Notes: generated from the sequence alone by a model not told the origin. A stretch of 40,735 nt of DNA from an uncultured Collinsella sp. (GCA_900541035.1 UQIN01000022.1:1-40735); one strand, 5' to 3'. Positions 31,744 to 40,439 are shown, counted from the stretch's first letter. Made by a program: numbers and translations.

Positions 31744-33090
31744 ATGATCGATCGCTATACCCGCCCGGAGATGGGACACATCTTCTCCCTCGAGAACAAG
31801 TACGCCATTTGGCAGGAGATCGAGGTCTTGGCCTGCGAGGCCCAGGCGGAGCTCGGCAAGATCGGTATTTCCAGAGACGAGGCCCAGTGGATCCGCGACC
31901 ATGCCAACTTTGAGAAGGCGAAGGTCGATGAGATCGAGGAAGTCACGCGCCACGACGTCATTGCCTTCCTGACCAACATGAAGGAATACATCGATGCCGA
32001 TGTTCCCGAGGACGACCCCAAGCCCAGCCGCTGGGTTCACTATGGCATGACCAGCTCCGATCTGGGCGACACGGCCCTGTGCTACCAGCTCACCCAGGCC
32101 TGCGACCTGATCATCGAGGACGTCAAAAAACTCGGCGAGATCTGCAAGCGTCGCGCCTTTGAGGAGCGCAACACGCTCTGCGCCGGCCGTACTCATGGCA
32201 TCCATGCCGAGCCGATGACCTTTGGCATGAAGTTTGGCTCTTGGGCCTGGGAGCTCAAGCGCGATCTGGACCGTCTTGAGGATGCCCGCAAGAACGTTGC
32301 CTTTGGTGCCATCTCGGGCGCTGTCGGCACGTACAGCTCCATCGAGCCGTTTGTCGAGGAGTACGTCTGCGAGCACCTGGGCCTGGTTCACGACCCGCTG
32401 TCCACGCAGGTTATCAGCCGCGACCATCACGCCTATCTCGCCGGCGTTCTCGCCACCACCGCAGCCACCTGCGAGCGCATCGCGACCGAGGTCCGCAATC
32501 TGCAGAAGACTGATACGCTCGAGGCCGAGGAGCCGTTCCGTAAGGGCCAAAAGGGCAGCTCCGCCATGCCGCACAAGCGCAATCCCATCACCATGGAGAA
32601 GGTCTGCGGTCTGTCGCGCGTCGTGAAGTCCAACGCCCAGGTCGCCTTCGATAACGTCGCCCTGTGGCACGAGCGTGACATTTCGCACTCCTCTGCCGAG
32701 CGTGTCGCCCAGGCCGATAGCTTCATCGCACTCGACCACATGTTCCAGTGCCTCATCCGCGTTATCGACGGCCTGCAGCTGTACCCTGCCCGCATGATGG
32801 CCAACCTCAATAAGACCCGCGGCCTCATCTTCTCCTCCAAGGTGCTGCTCGCCCTCGTCGATACGGGCATCACCCGCGAGGACGCGTACGCCATTGTGCA
32901 GGAGAACGCCATGGCAACCTGGTACGAGGTACAGGATTGTGTCTCCGGCCCCACCTTTAAGGAGCGTCTCGAGGCCGACCCGCGCTGCACCGTCAGCCAG
33001 GAGAAGCTCGACGAGATCTTTGATCCATGGGACTTCCTCACCCGTATCGACACGGTCTTTGATCGTCTGGAGCAGCTGAGCTTCGAGTAG
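31744..33090 (+). CDS. purB: Adenylosuccinate lyase
   Basis: Fumarase-superfamily enzyme acting twice in purine synthesis (SAICAR to AICAR, adenylosuccinate to AMP). 448 residues with RYTRPEMGHIFS at the start, the region TSSDLGDTA, GRTHGIHAEPMTFG and the signature GSSAMPHKRNP (271-281), whose serine loop is catalytic. I chose ATG 31744 behind AAAAAGGAG; an upstream in-frame start at 31678 would begin in the promoter area. purC lies 4 kb further on the same strand but in a separate unit. Confidence 0.97.
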   Translation: MIDRYTRPEMGHIFSLENKYAIWQEIEVLACEAQAELGKIGISRDEAQWIRDHANFEKAKVDEIEEVTRHDVIAFLTNMKEYIDADVPEDDPKPSRWVHYGMTSSDLGDTALCYQLTQACDLIIEDVKKLGEICKRRAFEERNTLCAGRTHGIHAEPMTFGMKFGSWAWELKRDLDRLEDARKNVAFGAISGAVGTYSSIEPFVEEYVCEHLGLVHDPLSTQVISRDHHAYLAGVLATTAATCERIATEVRNLQKTDTLEAEEPFRKGQKGSSAMPHKRNPITMEKVCGLSRVVKSNAQVAFDNVALWHERDISHSSAERVAQADSFIALDHMFQCLIRVIDGLQLYPARMMANLNKTRGLIFSSKVLLALVDTGITREDAYAIVQENAMATWYEVQDCVSGPTFKERLEADPRCTVSQEKLDEIFDPWDFLTRIDTVFDRLEQLSFE

Positions 33091-33116
33091 GTTCGGGCAT
33101 AACGTTAGCTTTTTAG

Positions 33117-33154
33117 GGCGCTTTGCTGGTAATGTGTGTTGCCGGCAAAGCGCC
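33117..33154 (+). terminator. Probable terminator after purB
   Basis: GGCGCTTTGC and GCAAAGCGCC form a perfect 10-bp stem with an 18-nt loop. Only a weak T-rich stretch follows, so termination may be partial. Confidence 0.55.
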
Positions 33155-33218
33155 TCGTTGCATTTAGGGAAAGACGGGGATAATAGTCGTCTCGAATAAC
33201 ATTCTGAGAGGGGATCGC

Positions 33219-33482
33219 ATGATTTCGTTTGATTACAAGCCTCAGGGCGTGTGTGCTCGCAATATTCACCTTGACCTTTCCGATGACGGCAACAAGGTGA
33301 TAGGCGTTGAGTTTACCGGTGGCTGCGACGGCAATCTCAAGGCAATCTCCAAGCTGGTCGAGGGCGCTCCTGCCGATCGCGTAATCGAGGTTCTCGCCGG
33401 TAATACCTGCGGTATGAAAAAGACCTCCTGCGCCGACCAGCTTACGCGCGCCATCGAGGCCGCTCGCGCCGAGATCGCCTAA
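33219..33482 (+). CDS. TSCPD-domain protein
   Basis: 87-residue protein with the TSCPD motif set: FTGGCDGNLKAISKLVEG and LAGNTCGMKKTSCADQL. Cys12, Cys36, Cys64 and Cys71 could bind a metal. The domain also occurs at the C terminus of B12-dependent ribonucleotide reductases; free-standing copies have no settled function. ATG at 33219 follows GAGGGG. It ends in TAATG shared with the next gene, so the two are translationally linked. Confidence 0.85.
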   Translation: MISFDYKPQGVCARNIHLDLSDDGNKVIGVEFTGGCDGNLKAISKLVEGAPADRVIEVLAGNTCGMKKTSCADQLTRAIEAARAEIA

Positions 33483-34693
33483 TGGGTATCGCCGATCACA
33501 TCAAGAACGGAATATCGCGTCGCGGCTTTGTACTCGGTGGGGCTGCCGCGGGCGCTGCCACGATGCTTGCCGGATGCTCGAAAAAAACGGGTACCAGTGA
33601 TGATGCCGCCGGCGAGCCGCAGGTTATCAAGGACGATTCCAAAATTATCTCGATTACGGATGAGTATGAGGCTGTCGACATCGATCTTGAGCCGGCGGCG
33701 TCGTGGACGCTGCCTCTGGGTACGCTGCTGTACTACTGCGACGGCGATTACGCCGCGGCGATGATGGCGCCCGCATCGGCATTGCACGCCAACACGCTCG
33801 GTGTGCTCAACCTGGGCGATGGCTCGCTTACCACATTAATCGAGGATCCTGTCGAGGGCACGGGATATGCATTCTACGATGTCCGCGCCGGCGACGGCGT
33901 ATTCGCGTGGGTTGAGATGAACTTTGCCAATTCATCGTGGAAGCTCTACGCTCAAAATCTGTCGGGCGCTTCGCTCTCTGGCGATGTGGTTGAGCTCGAT
34001 CGAGGTGGCAAGGACTATGATCCGCCCCTGTTTACGGCGTTCGGGTCATCAGTCATCTGGTATAAAATGCCTTCGGCAGGCGGCAATAAAACGAGTAGTG
34101 ATTCGTTTTGCTATCGTCGCTCACTTGATGAATCCAAGGCCGAGACAATTTGGAAATCGACGGGCCGCTTTGCATCGGCCCCGCGCGCGAGCGACGGCAT
34201 TTTGACCATCTCGCCGCGTGTCCGCAACGACGAGGGCGTCTACTACGGCATAACGGCAATCGATCTGACCGACGGCAACAACACCAAGCGTGCCCAGCTA
34301 GTCCTTCCCTCGTCAGTCTCGCCTTTCGAGGCCGTGTATATGGGCGATACCTTCGTGTTTTCTATCGAGGCGGCCTATAGCGGCGTGGGCAGCCTGGGCA
34401 ATATGGGCACGTATATCGGTAATGAGGGAGGGCCGTACCTCTTTCTGTCACGCGAGCCGCTCGCATGTGCGGCTGGCAAGAAGAATAAATACCTTGTTAA
34501 GGTACAGGCGTCGCATTTCCTGATCGACACCTCTGCCAAGACCTATGGCTCGCTGCTGTCGCCCGACCGCGCTTTGGAGTATGGCGATTATCCAGCTACG
34601 GCGGGAAAATCGGACTCATTCCTTACGTACGCCACGGTGCGCAACAGCCAGGGTATACCAGAGACGGTCACTGCACGCCTATTCTCTCTTTAA
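33482..34693 (+). CDS. Tat-exported lipoprotein, unknown function
   Basis: 403 residues. The N terminus has a twin-arginine motif SRRGFVLGG (Arg13, Arg14), a short hydrophobic stretch and a lipobox LAGC (Cys32), so it should be folded in the cytoplasm, exported by Tat and lipid-anchored outside. The rest lacks a family I can name; recurring aromatic/beta-strand-like segments (VFAWVEMNF, SSVIWYK, DTFVFSIE, DSFLTYATV) suggest a beta-propeller. It overlaps the TSCPD gene by 1 bp. Confidence 0.82.
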   Translation: MGIADHIKNGISRRGFVLGGAAAGAATMLAGCSKKTGTSDDAAGEPQVIKDDSKIISITDEYEAVDIDLEPAASWTLPLGTLLYYCDGDYAAAMMAPASALHANTLGVLNLGDGSLTTLIEDPVEGTGYAFYDVRAGDGVFAWVEMNFANSSWKLYAQNLSGASLSGDVVELDRGGKDYDPPLFTAFGSSVIWYKMPSAGGNKTSSDSFCYRRSLDESKAETIWKSTGRFASAPRASDGILTISPRVRNDEGVYYGITAIDLTDGNNTKRAQLVLPSSVSPFEAVYMGDTFVFSIEAAYSGVGSLGNMGTYIGNEGGPYLFLSREPLACAAGKKNKYLVKVQASHFLIDTSAKTYGSLLSPDRALEYGDYPATAGKSDSFLTYATVRNSQGIPETVTARLFSL

Positions 34694-34753
34694 GCTTAGA
34701 GGGGTTAAAAAGGCGCCAACAGGGGAATAAACGCGTTGTAATTGTGAGTACCG

Positions 34754-34790
34754 CCCGCCGAGCTGCCGCGTCATAGCGGCATCCGGCGGG
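34754..34790. other. Two-stage GC hairpin upstream of the response regulator
   Basis: CCCGCCG/CGGCGGG outer arms and TGCCGC/GCGGCA inner arms pair perfectly. No T-tract follows, so it may be a weak terminator of the lipoprotein gene or a leader element of the two-component operon. Confidence 0.5.
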
Positions 34791-34846
34791 CTCAGGTGCG
34801 TTAAAATGGGCTTGTTCTTAGCTAATTGAGACAGGGGGGCCGTGTT

Positions 34847-35569
34847 ATGGCTTCAGATGCAAAAAAGATTCTGCTGGTCGAGGATGAGAAGGCAATCCGT
34901 GACGCCGTCGCTGCCTATCTCGAGCGCGAAGGCTACTGGGTTGTGGGCGTCGGCGACGGCCAGTCCGCGATCGAGGAGTTCGAGAAGCATCAGTTCGACC
35001 TGGTCGTGCTCGACCTTATGCTCCCCAAGATTCCCGGCGAGCGCGTTTGCCGCACCATTCGCGATACCTCGGATGTCCCCATCATCATGCTGACGGCTAA
35101 GGGCGAGATCGAGGACCGTATTATCGGTCTTGAGCTCGGCGCCGACGACTATCTGATTAAGCCGTTCTCGCCGCGCGAGCTCGTCGCCCGCGTTCGCGCT
35201 CTGTTCCGCCGTGCCCATCAGGCCGACGAGCCCGCCGTCGAGGTACTCGACTTCGGCGATCTGGTCATCGATATCTCGGGCCACAAGATCTTGGTCGAGG
35301 GCAAGGAAGTCGATCTGACGGCTTCCGAGTTCAAGCTGCTCACCACGCTTGCCCGCCATCCCGGCCGTGTGTATAACCGCATGGAGCTGGTCGAGAAAGT
35401 GCTCGGGTATGACTTTGAGGGCTATGAGCGCACCATCGATAGCCACGTGAAGAATCTTCGCGCCAAGCTGGGCGATGATCCCAAGAAGCCCAAGTGGCTC
35501 TACACCGTCCATGGTGTCGGCTATCGCTTCGAGGCTCCGGCCAAGACCGATAAGTCGGACGAGAAATAG
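34847..35569 (+). CDS. OmpR/PhoB-family response regulator
   Basis: 240 residues: receiver domain with acidic pocket VEDE, phospho-acceptor Asp56 (VVLDLMLP), switch Thr (MLTAKG) and Lys (LIKPFSPREL), then an OmpR-type winged helix (DLTASEFKLLTTLARHPGRV...TIDSHVKNLRAKLG...YTVHGVGYRFE). I chose ATG 34847 behind AGGGGGG rather than TTG 34826. The partner kinase gene follows after 11 bp. Targets cannot be read from the window. Confidence 0.93.
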   Translation: MASDAKKILLVEDEKAIRDAVAAYLEREGYWVVGVGDGQSAIEEFEKHQFDLVVLDLMLPKIPGERVCRTIRDTSDVPIIMLTAKGEIEDRIIGLELGADDYLIKPFSPRELVARVRALFRRAHQADEPAVEVLDFGDLVIDISGHKILVEGKEVDLTASEFKLLTTLARHPGRVYNRMELVEKVLGYDFEGYERTIDSHVKNLRAKLGDDPKKPKWLYTVHGVGYRFEAPAKTDKSDEK

Positions 35570-35580
35570 GGAAATCACAT

Positions 35581-37146
35581 ATGACACCTGCGCGCTTTGA
35601 AATCGGACAAAAGCACAAGCAGGAGAGCGAGGCGGGTTCCAAGGCTAGTTGGAACACGCCTCGTTCCGATTCACGGCCAACGATGAGCTATCCCTCGCGC
35701 ATGGCACTTGCTTTTGCTCTGACATCGCTCATGACGGTATTGGTGCTGGTGGGCGTTGTCTCTGTTGTGTGGGGCACGGTCTTTTCGGATTACACACGCT
35801 CCAATATCGTCGAAATCGCAAATTCCGCTGCCGAGAAGTTGGCGACCTCATATGAGGAAAACGGCTCTTGGACCGCGGGAGAACTGCGCACGGTCGCAAC
35901 GTCGAGTTTGGTTTCCGACGATCTGGGCATGCAGGTCGTCAATAAAAAGGGTGTGATCGTTTATGACGATTCCTGGCCCTCGGCAAGCGCCACCGCCGAT
36001 GTACGCGAAAACCAGGCTACGACCGACGACACGAGCGGCAAGAGGGCATCGCATAGCCCGGTCTCGTCTGCTCCAACCGACTCCGATAGCGTTGCTAACG
36101 TCGAGATTGTAACGTCTTCCGGCGAGCATGTCGGACAGGTAAAGCTGTGGGCCATCGGCTCCGACGCTCTGCTCACCAAGGCGGACTCTGCGTTTAGGGA
36201 GAAGACCTTTAACGCCATGGCCCTCGCCGCGGTTGTTGCAATCTGCATTTCGGTCGTTATCGGATCGCTCGTGTCGCGCATGCTCACCAAACCGATTCAT
36301 CGCATCACCAGTACCGCAAAGCAAATCCGTGACGGCGACCTGTCGGCTCGCACGGGGCTGCGCGGTGATGACGAGATCGATCAGCTGGGTGAGACCTTCG
36401 ATGAGATGGCCACCTCGCTCGAGAAGGATATGAAACACGAGAAGCGCCTGACCTCAGACGTTGCACACGAGCTTCGCACGCCGCTTATGGCCATGCTCGC
36501 AACGGTCGAGGCCATGCAAGACGGCGTGTATCCCACCGACGATGAGCATTTGGAGACCGTTGCTTCCGAGACGCGTCGCCTGGCTCGTCTGGTGCAGCAG
36601 ATGCTCGACCTATCGCGTATGGAAAACAGCACGGCTCCGCTCAATCTAGAACCGGTGGACATGGTTCCGTTCGTGCGATCGATTGTGAACGGCCAGGAGC
36701 GTCTGTTTGCCGACCGTGACCTTCGTCTTCGCTTTGCAGATGAAACCCAAGGGCACGACGATGTCGTCGAGGCCGATCCCGACATGATCACGCAATGTGT
36801 TATCAACCTCATGAGCAACGCCATGCGCTACACCCCCGAGGGCGGTTGGGTCGTGGTGTCGGTGCTCAGTGACCGCAGGCACGTCAGCATTGCCGTTTCT
36901 GATACCGGTATCGGTATTGCCAAGGACGATCTGTCGCGCATTTTTGGGCGGTTTTGGCGCGCCGATGCCAGCCGCGCCCGCGAAGCTGGCGGCCTGGGCG
37001 TCGGCCTCGCCGTGACCAAGCAGATCGTCGAGCGTCACCATGGCTACATATCCGTGGAGTCGGAGCTTGGAAAGGGTACGACTTTTACAATTCATCTGCC
37101 CCGCGAGCACACGGCGGACGCGGCATCTACTACAATGGAGCACTAG
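35581..37146 (+). CDS. Sensor histidine kinase
   Basis: 521-residue membrane kinase paired with the preceding regulator. Membrane helices lie at about 41-65 and 215-235, enclosing a roughly 150-residue extracellular sensor with a low-complexity Ser/Thr/Asp stretch. HAMP follows, then the H-box SDVAHELRTPL (His296), N-box QCVINLMSNAMRYT, DTGIGI, the F-box RIFGRFWRAD and GLGVGLAV. A 40-residue polar N-terminal tail precedes the first helix. It ends about 110 bp before purC. Confidence 0.93.
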   Translation: MTPARFEIGQKHKQESEAGSKASWNTPRSDSRPTMSYPSRMALAFALTSLMTVLVLVGVVSVVWGTVFSDYTRSNIVEIANSAAEKLATSYEENGSWTAGELRTVATSSLVSDDLGMQVVNKKGVIVYDDSWPSASATADVRENQATTDDTSGKRASHSPVSSAPTDSDSVANVEIVTSSGEHVGQVKLWAIGSDALLTKADSAFREKTFNAMALAAVVAICISVVIGSLVSRMLTKPIHRITSTAKQIRDGDLSARTGLRGDDEIDQLGETFDEMATSLEKDMKHEKRLTSDVAHELRTPLMAMLATVEAMQDGVYPTDDEHLETVASETRRLARLVQQMLDLSRMENSTAPLNLEPVDMVPFVRSIVNGQERLFADRDLRLRFADETQGHDDVVEADPDMITQCVINLMSNAMRYTPEGGWVVVSVLSDRRHVSIAVSDTGIGIAKDDLSRIFGRFWRADASRAREAGGLGVGLAVTKQIVERHHGYISVESELGKGTTFTIHLPREHTADAASTTMEH

Positions 37147-37204
37147 CTTTTCGCTATTCGGTGAAGGAGGGGCCGCGTCCCTGCCGCTCCGAGTTTGCGA
37201 AAAC

Positions 37205-37224
37205 ATGCGGGAAAGAACCCGCAT
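37205..37224 (+). terminator. Hairpin between the kinase gene and purC
   Basis: ATGCGGG and CCCGCAT form a 7-bp perfect stem with a 6-nt loop, followed by TTCTGT. It lies 31 bp before the purC start and may be a weak terminator or an attenuator. I see no purine riboswitch core. Confidence 0.5.
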
Positions 37225-37255
37225 TTCTGTCGTATTTAGGTAAGGAGTGACTCAC

Positions 37256-38143
37256 GTGACAACGATGGAGCGTCGTCCGGATTCCCGTGGCAAGGTTCGT
37301 GATATTTACGATGCCGGTGAAAACCTGCTGATGGTCGCCACCGACCGCATTTCTGCGTTCGACTTCATTCTTCCCGACGAGATTCCGTTTAAGGGAGAGG
37401 TGCTCAATCGCATCTCGGCATTCTGGTTCGATAAGTTTGCCGACATCGTCCCCAACCATCTCGTTTCCATCGACCCGGCGGATTTCCCCGAGGAGTTTGC
37501 TGAGTATCGTGACTACCTCGCTGGCCGCGCCATGCTGGTTAAGAAGGCCCAGACGATTCCTATCGAGTGTATCGTCCGCGGCTATCTGACCGGTTCGGGC
37601 AAGAAGACCTACGACGAGAACGGCACCGTCTGCGGCATCCAGCTGCCTGAGAGCCTGACCGAGGCTTCCAAGCTTCCCGAGCCGTTGTTCACGCCGTCCA
37701 CGAAGGCCGAGATCGGTGACCACGACGAGAACATCTCGTTCGAGCGTTGCTGCGAGATCGTGGGCGAGGACATCGCCACGCAGATTCGTGACCTTTCCCT
37801 CAAGATCTACAAGGCCGCTGCCGAGTACGCCGCGACCCGTGGCATCATCATTGCCGACACCAAGTTCGAGTTTGGTGTCATCGATGGCAAGGTCACGCTG
37901 ATCGACGAGTGCCTCACGCCCGACTCCAGCCGTTTCTGGCCTGCTGCCAGCTACGAGGAGGGCAAGATCCAGCCTAGCTACGACAAGCAATTCGTCCGCA
38001 ATTGGCTCAAGGCCAACTGGGATATGACGGGGGAGACCCCGCACCTGCCCGCCGAGGTCATCGATGGCACGTCCGAGCGCTATCGCGAGGCCTTCCAGAT
38101 CATCACGGGCTCCCAGTTCACAAGCATGAAGGAGAACGCATAA
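37256..38143 (+). CDS. purC: Phosphoribosylaminoimidazole-succinocarboxamide synthase
   Basis: SAICAR synthetase, joining aspartate to CAIR in purine synthesis. 295 residues, the longer form also found in other actinobacteria and yeast Ade1. It has GKVRDIYD, ATDRISAFDF, IECIVRGYLTGSGKKTY, ADTKFEFG and LIDECLTPDSSRFW. The start is the GTG at 37256 because AAGGAG lies 8 bp upstream; GTG at 37247 overlaps that site. The next gene starts directly after its stop. Confidence 0.96.
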   Translation: MTTMERRPDSRGKVRDIYDAGENLLMVATDRISAFDFILPDEIPFKGEVLNRISAFWFDKFADIVPNHLVSIDPADFPEEFAEYRDYLAGRAMLVKKAQTIPIECIVRGYLTGSGKKTYDENGTVCGIQLPESLTEASKLPEPLFTPSTKAEIGDHDENISFERCCEIVGEDIATQIRDLSLKIYKAAAEYAATRGIIIADTKFEFGVIDGKVTLIDECLTPDSSRFWPAASYEEGKIQPSYDKQFVRNWLKANWDMTGETPHLPAEVIDGTSERYREAFQIITGSQFTSMKENA

Positions 38144-38719
38144 GTGAGTACCCGTAGCGCCACGAACAAGCGCACGCAATCCCACGAAGTTACCGGGGTT
38201 GCGCGCAAGTCTGCCGCATCTGCTAAGCCCGCCCGCCAAGCAGCGAGCTCCGTTCGCGTCGTGCCGGCTTCGTCTAAGGCACGCCGCAAAGAGCTCGAGA
38301 AGGGCGAGAACCTCGAGGGCCTCTCTAAAGAGGAGAAGCGCGCCCGCAAGGCTAAGCAGCGCGCCAAGGAGGACCGCATCTATACGGTGTCGAATATCCT
38401 CCTCAAGCAGGACGAGGACTACACCAAGCGCCGTCGCATCTGGTGGATTGTGCTCGCCATTGGCATGGTGCTCGTCGTGGCAATTTGGGCCTCGCTGTAC
38501 TTCGCTCCCGCTGGCATGGTGTCCAGCCCTGTCCAGATGGTCGGCATCGTTTTGTCCTATGTCATCATCCTAGGTGACTTTATCTACGACTTCGCTCGTA
38601 TTCGTCCCTTGCGCAACATGTACCGCGCGCAGGCCGAGGGCATGTCCGAGAACAAGCTCAACGCTCTTATCGAGCGCGCAGCTGCCGAGGAGGACAAGAA
38701 GGACTCCAAGAAGAAGTAG
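38144..38719 (+). CDS. Hypothetical membrane protein with basic N-terminal tail
   Basis: 191 residues. A long, very basic and probably disordered N terminus (1-95, rich in Lys/Arg/Ala/Ser, with KARRKELEKGE and KRARKAKQRAKE) precedes two membrane helices (about 100-122 and 128-150) and a charged tail ending in DKKDSKKK. I recognise no family. The GTG start follows the purC stop with no gap, so translation is coupled to purC. Both tails should be cytoplasmic. Confidence 0.8.
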   Translation: MSTRSATNKRTQSHEVTGVARKSAASAKPARQAASSVRVVPASSKARRKELEKGENLEGLSKEEKRARKAKQRAKEDRIYTVSNILLKQDEDYTKRRRIWWIVLAIGMVLVVAIWASLYFAPAGMVSSPVQMVGIVLSYVIILGDFIYDFARIRPLRNMYRAQAEGMSENKLNALIERAAAEEDKKDSKKK

Positions 38720-38750
38720 CGTTTGCATACATACTTATCGCTAAGATATA

Positions 38751-38780
38751 AGGCGCGTCGTTTTTGCGGCGCGCCTTTTT
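38751..38780 (+). terminator. Terminator of the purC operon
   Basis: AGGCGCG and CGCGCCT pair around a 12-nt loop and are followed by TTTTT. Confidence 0.85.
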
Positions 38781-38808
38781 ACTGTTCTATAGATAGATGG
38801 AGTGGCAC

Positions 38809-40089
38809 ATGATTCGAGCTGCCCTGACGGTCGAAGAGGCCCTGGAGGGTATGAAGTCCCTGGAGCCCAAGATTAAAAACTATGCGCGCCTGGTTGTCCG
38901 CAAGGGCGTAAACGTTAAGCCCGGCCAGGAAGTCGTCGTTCAGTCTCCGGTTGAGTGCGTGCCGTTTGCGCGCGTGGTGGTCGCGGAGGCCTATGCTGCC
39001 GGCGCCGGCCACGTGACGGTCATCTGGGCCGATGATGCCGTGACGAGGCTCACGTACGAGCATGTCGAGAAAAGCTATTTTGAGCAGACGCCCGAGTGGA
39101 AGCGCCTGCAGCTGGATTCCCTGGCCCAGGACGGTGCCTGCTTTATCTTTATCGAGGGTGCGGACCCCGCCGCCCTTAAGGGCATCGATCCCGCTAAGCC
39201 CGCTGCAGCTTCTAAGGCAAAGAACACGCAGTGCAAAGTTTTCCGCCGTGGACTGGATTACAACATCAATCCGTGGTGCATCGCCGGCGCTCCGGTCGTG
39301 GCTTGGGCGCGCGAGGTGTTCCCGGGAGACGCCGATGAGGTTGCAATCTATAAGCTGTGGAATGCGATTCTGCACACCGCGCGCGCCGATGGCCAGGACC
39401 CAGAGAGCGACTGGGAGCTCCATGACGCCGCATTCGAAAAGAACCTGCGTTTCCTGAACGGCAATCGTTTCGACTGCCTGCATTACACCGCGGCAAATGG
39501 AACCGATCTGACGATTGGCATGACGAAGGGTCACGAGTGGGCCGGCGGCAAGGGCAAGACGCCCGATGGGCACCCCTTCTTCCCCAACATTCCCACCGAG
39601 GAAGTCTTCACTTCGCCCGATCGCATGCGCGCCGACGGTATCGTGTACTCGGCCATGCCGCTCATCCACCACGGCAATAAAGTCGACGATTTTTGGATTA
39701 AGTTCGAGGGCGGCCGCGTGGTGGACTACGACGCCCGCGTGGGCAAGGCAACGCTCGCAAGTATCATCGATACTGACGAGGGCGCTGCTCACCTGGGAGA
39801 GGTCGCGCTCATTTCCAAGAACACGCCGATCCGCGAAAGTGGTGTTCTGTTCTACGATACGCTCTATGACGAGAACGCTAGCTGCCATCTCGCGCTAGGT
39901 GTCGGTTTCCCCGAATGCATCGAGGGTGGGTACGACATGTCCAAGGAGGAGCTCCTGGAGCATGGTGTTAACGTCTCGAGCACGCACGTCGATTTTATGA
40001 TCGGCACGGACGACATCGATATTACGGGCATTACGCCTGATGGACGTGAAGTTGTGATTTTCCAGAACGGCCAATGGAGTTGGGAATAG
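38809..40089 (+). CDS. M29-family aminopeptidase
   Basis: 426-residue thermophilic-type metallo-aminopeptidase (AmpS/PepS family), a cytoplasmic dimer that removes N-terminal amino acids using two metal ions. The conserved C-terminal ligand region is present: NIPTEEVFTSPD (Glu264/Glu265), HLGEVALI, LFYDTLYDENASCHLALG and STHVDFMIG. I chose ATG 38809 with GGAG at 38799-38802; ATG 38797 would include that site. tRNA-Lys follows after 28 bp. Confidence 0.93.
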   Translation: MIRAALTVEEALEGMKSLEPKIKNYARLVVRKGVNVKPGQEVVVQSPVECVPFARVVVAEAYAAGAGHVTVIWADDAVTRLTYEHVEKSYFEQTPEWKRLQLDSLAQDGACFIFIEGADPAALKGIDPAKPAAASKAKNTQCKVFRRGLDYNINPWCIAGAPVVAWAREVFPGDADEVAIYKLWNAILHTARADGQDPESDWELHDAAFEKNLRFLNGNRFDCLHYTAANGTDLTIGMTKGHEWAGGKGKTPDGHPFFPNIPTEEVFTSPDRMRADGIVYSAMPLIHHGNKVDDFWIKFEGGRVVDYDARVGKATLASIIDTDEGAAHLGEVALISKNTPIRESGVLFYDTLYDENASCHLALGVGFPECIEGGYDMSKEELLEHGVNVSSTHVDFMIGTDDIDITGITPDGREVVIFQNGQWSWE

Positions 40090-40108
40090 TCCCAGACCGT
40101 GGTACAAT
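40080..40108 (+). promoter_or_regulatory. Promoter of tRNA-Lys
   Basis: -35-like TTGGGA (40080-40085) and -10 TACAAT (40103-40108) with a 17-bp spacer; the -35 box lies in the last codons of the aminopeptidase gene. Confidence 0.65.
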
Positions 40109-40117
40109 GCCACCCGC

Positions 40118-40190
40118 GGGCCGTTAGCTCAGCTGGCAGAGCAGGGGACTTTTAATCCCAAGGTCCAGGGTTCGAACCCCTGACGGCCCA
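40118..40190 (+). tRNA. tRNA-Lys (anticodon TTT)
   Basis: 73 nt without an encoded CCA (the genome continues CCC). The acceptor stem GGGCCGT pairs with ACGGCCC, the D-arm is GCTCAGCTGGCAGAGC, the anticodon loop CTTTTAA gives TTT, and the T-arm is CAGGGTTCGAACCCCTG. A terminator and a hairpin-rich module ending in a copy of its 3' end follow. Confidence 0.97.
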
Positions 40191-40205
40191 CCCAAAGATT
40201 GTTGA

Positions 40206-40235
40206 GACGGTCAACTTCGGTTGGCCGTCTTTTTT
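40206..40235 (+). terminator. Terminator of tRNA-Lys
   Basis: A 10-bp stem with a stable TTCG tetraloop (GACGGTCAAC / GTTGGCCGTC) is followed by six T residues. Confidence 0.92.
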
Positions 40236-40246
40236 GTTGCCGGTGC

Positions 40247-40371
40247 ACGGGTTCGAACCCGTCGGGGCGCGGAGCTGAGTAAACGCGTGAGCGTTTGCCA
40301 GCGCAGCGCGCAAGGCGCGAAAGCGCCGCAGCGGCCGCCTGCGAAGCAGGCTGAACCCCTGACGGCCCACC
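40247..40371. repeat. tRNA-Lys-associated module: T-arm palindrome, hairpins, 3'-end copy
   Basis: Non-coding, with the same layout as behind tRNA-Gly. A palindrome ACGGGTTCGAACCCGT (40247-40262) resembles a T-arm in either direction. Hairpins follow: AAACGC/GCGTTT with GTGA loop (40281-40296), GGCGC/GCGCC with GAAA loop (40314-40327) and GCCTGC/GCAGGC with GAA loop (40337-40351). It ends with GAACCCCTGACGGCCCACC (40353-40371), identical to 40174-40192 at the tRNA-Lys 3' end. Confidence 0.8.
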
Positions 40372-40383
40372 ATAGAATAGAAA

Positions 40384-40412
40384 AGCGACTGGCGGATGCC
40401 GGCCGCTTTTTT
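40384..40412 (+). terminator. Second terminator-like hairpin after the tRNA-Lys 3'-end copy
   Basis: AGCGACTGGC pairs imperfectly with GCCGGCCGCT and is followed by six T residues. It is followed by GTTGCCGGTGCA and a second GGGTTCGAACCCGT (40425-40438), as after the first terminator. Confidence 0.7.
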
Positions 40413-40439
40413 GTTGCCGGTGCAAGGGTTCGAACCCGT

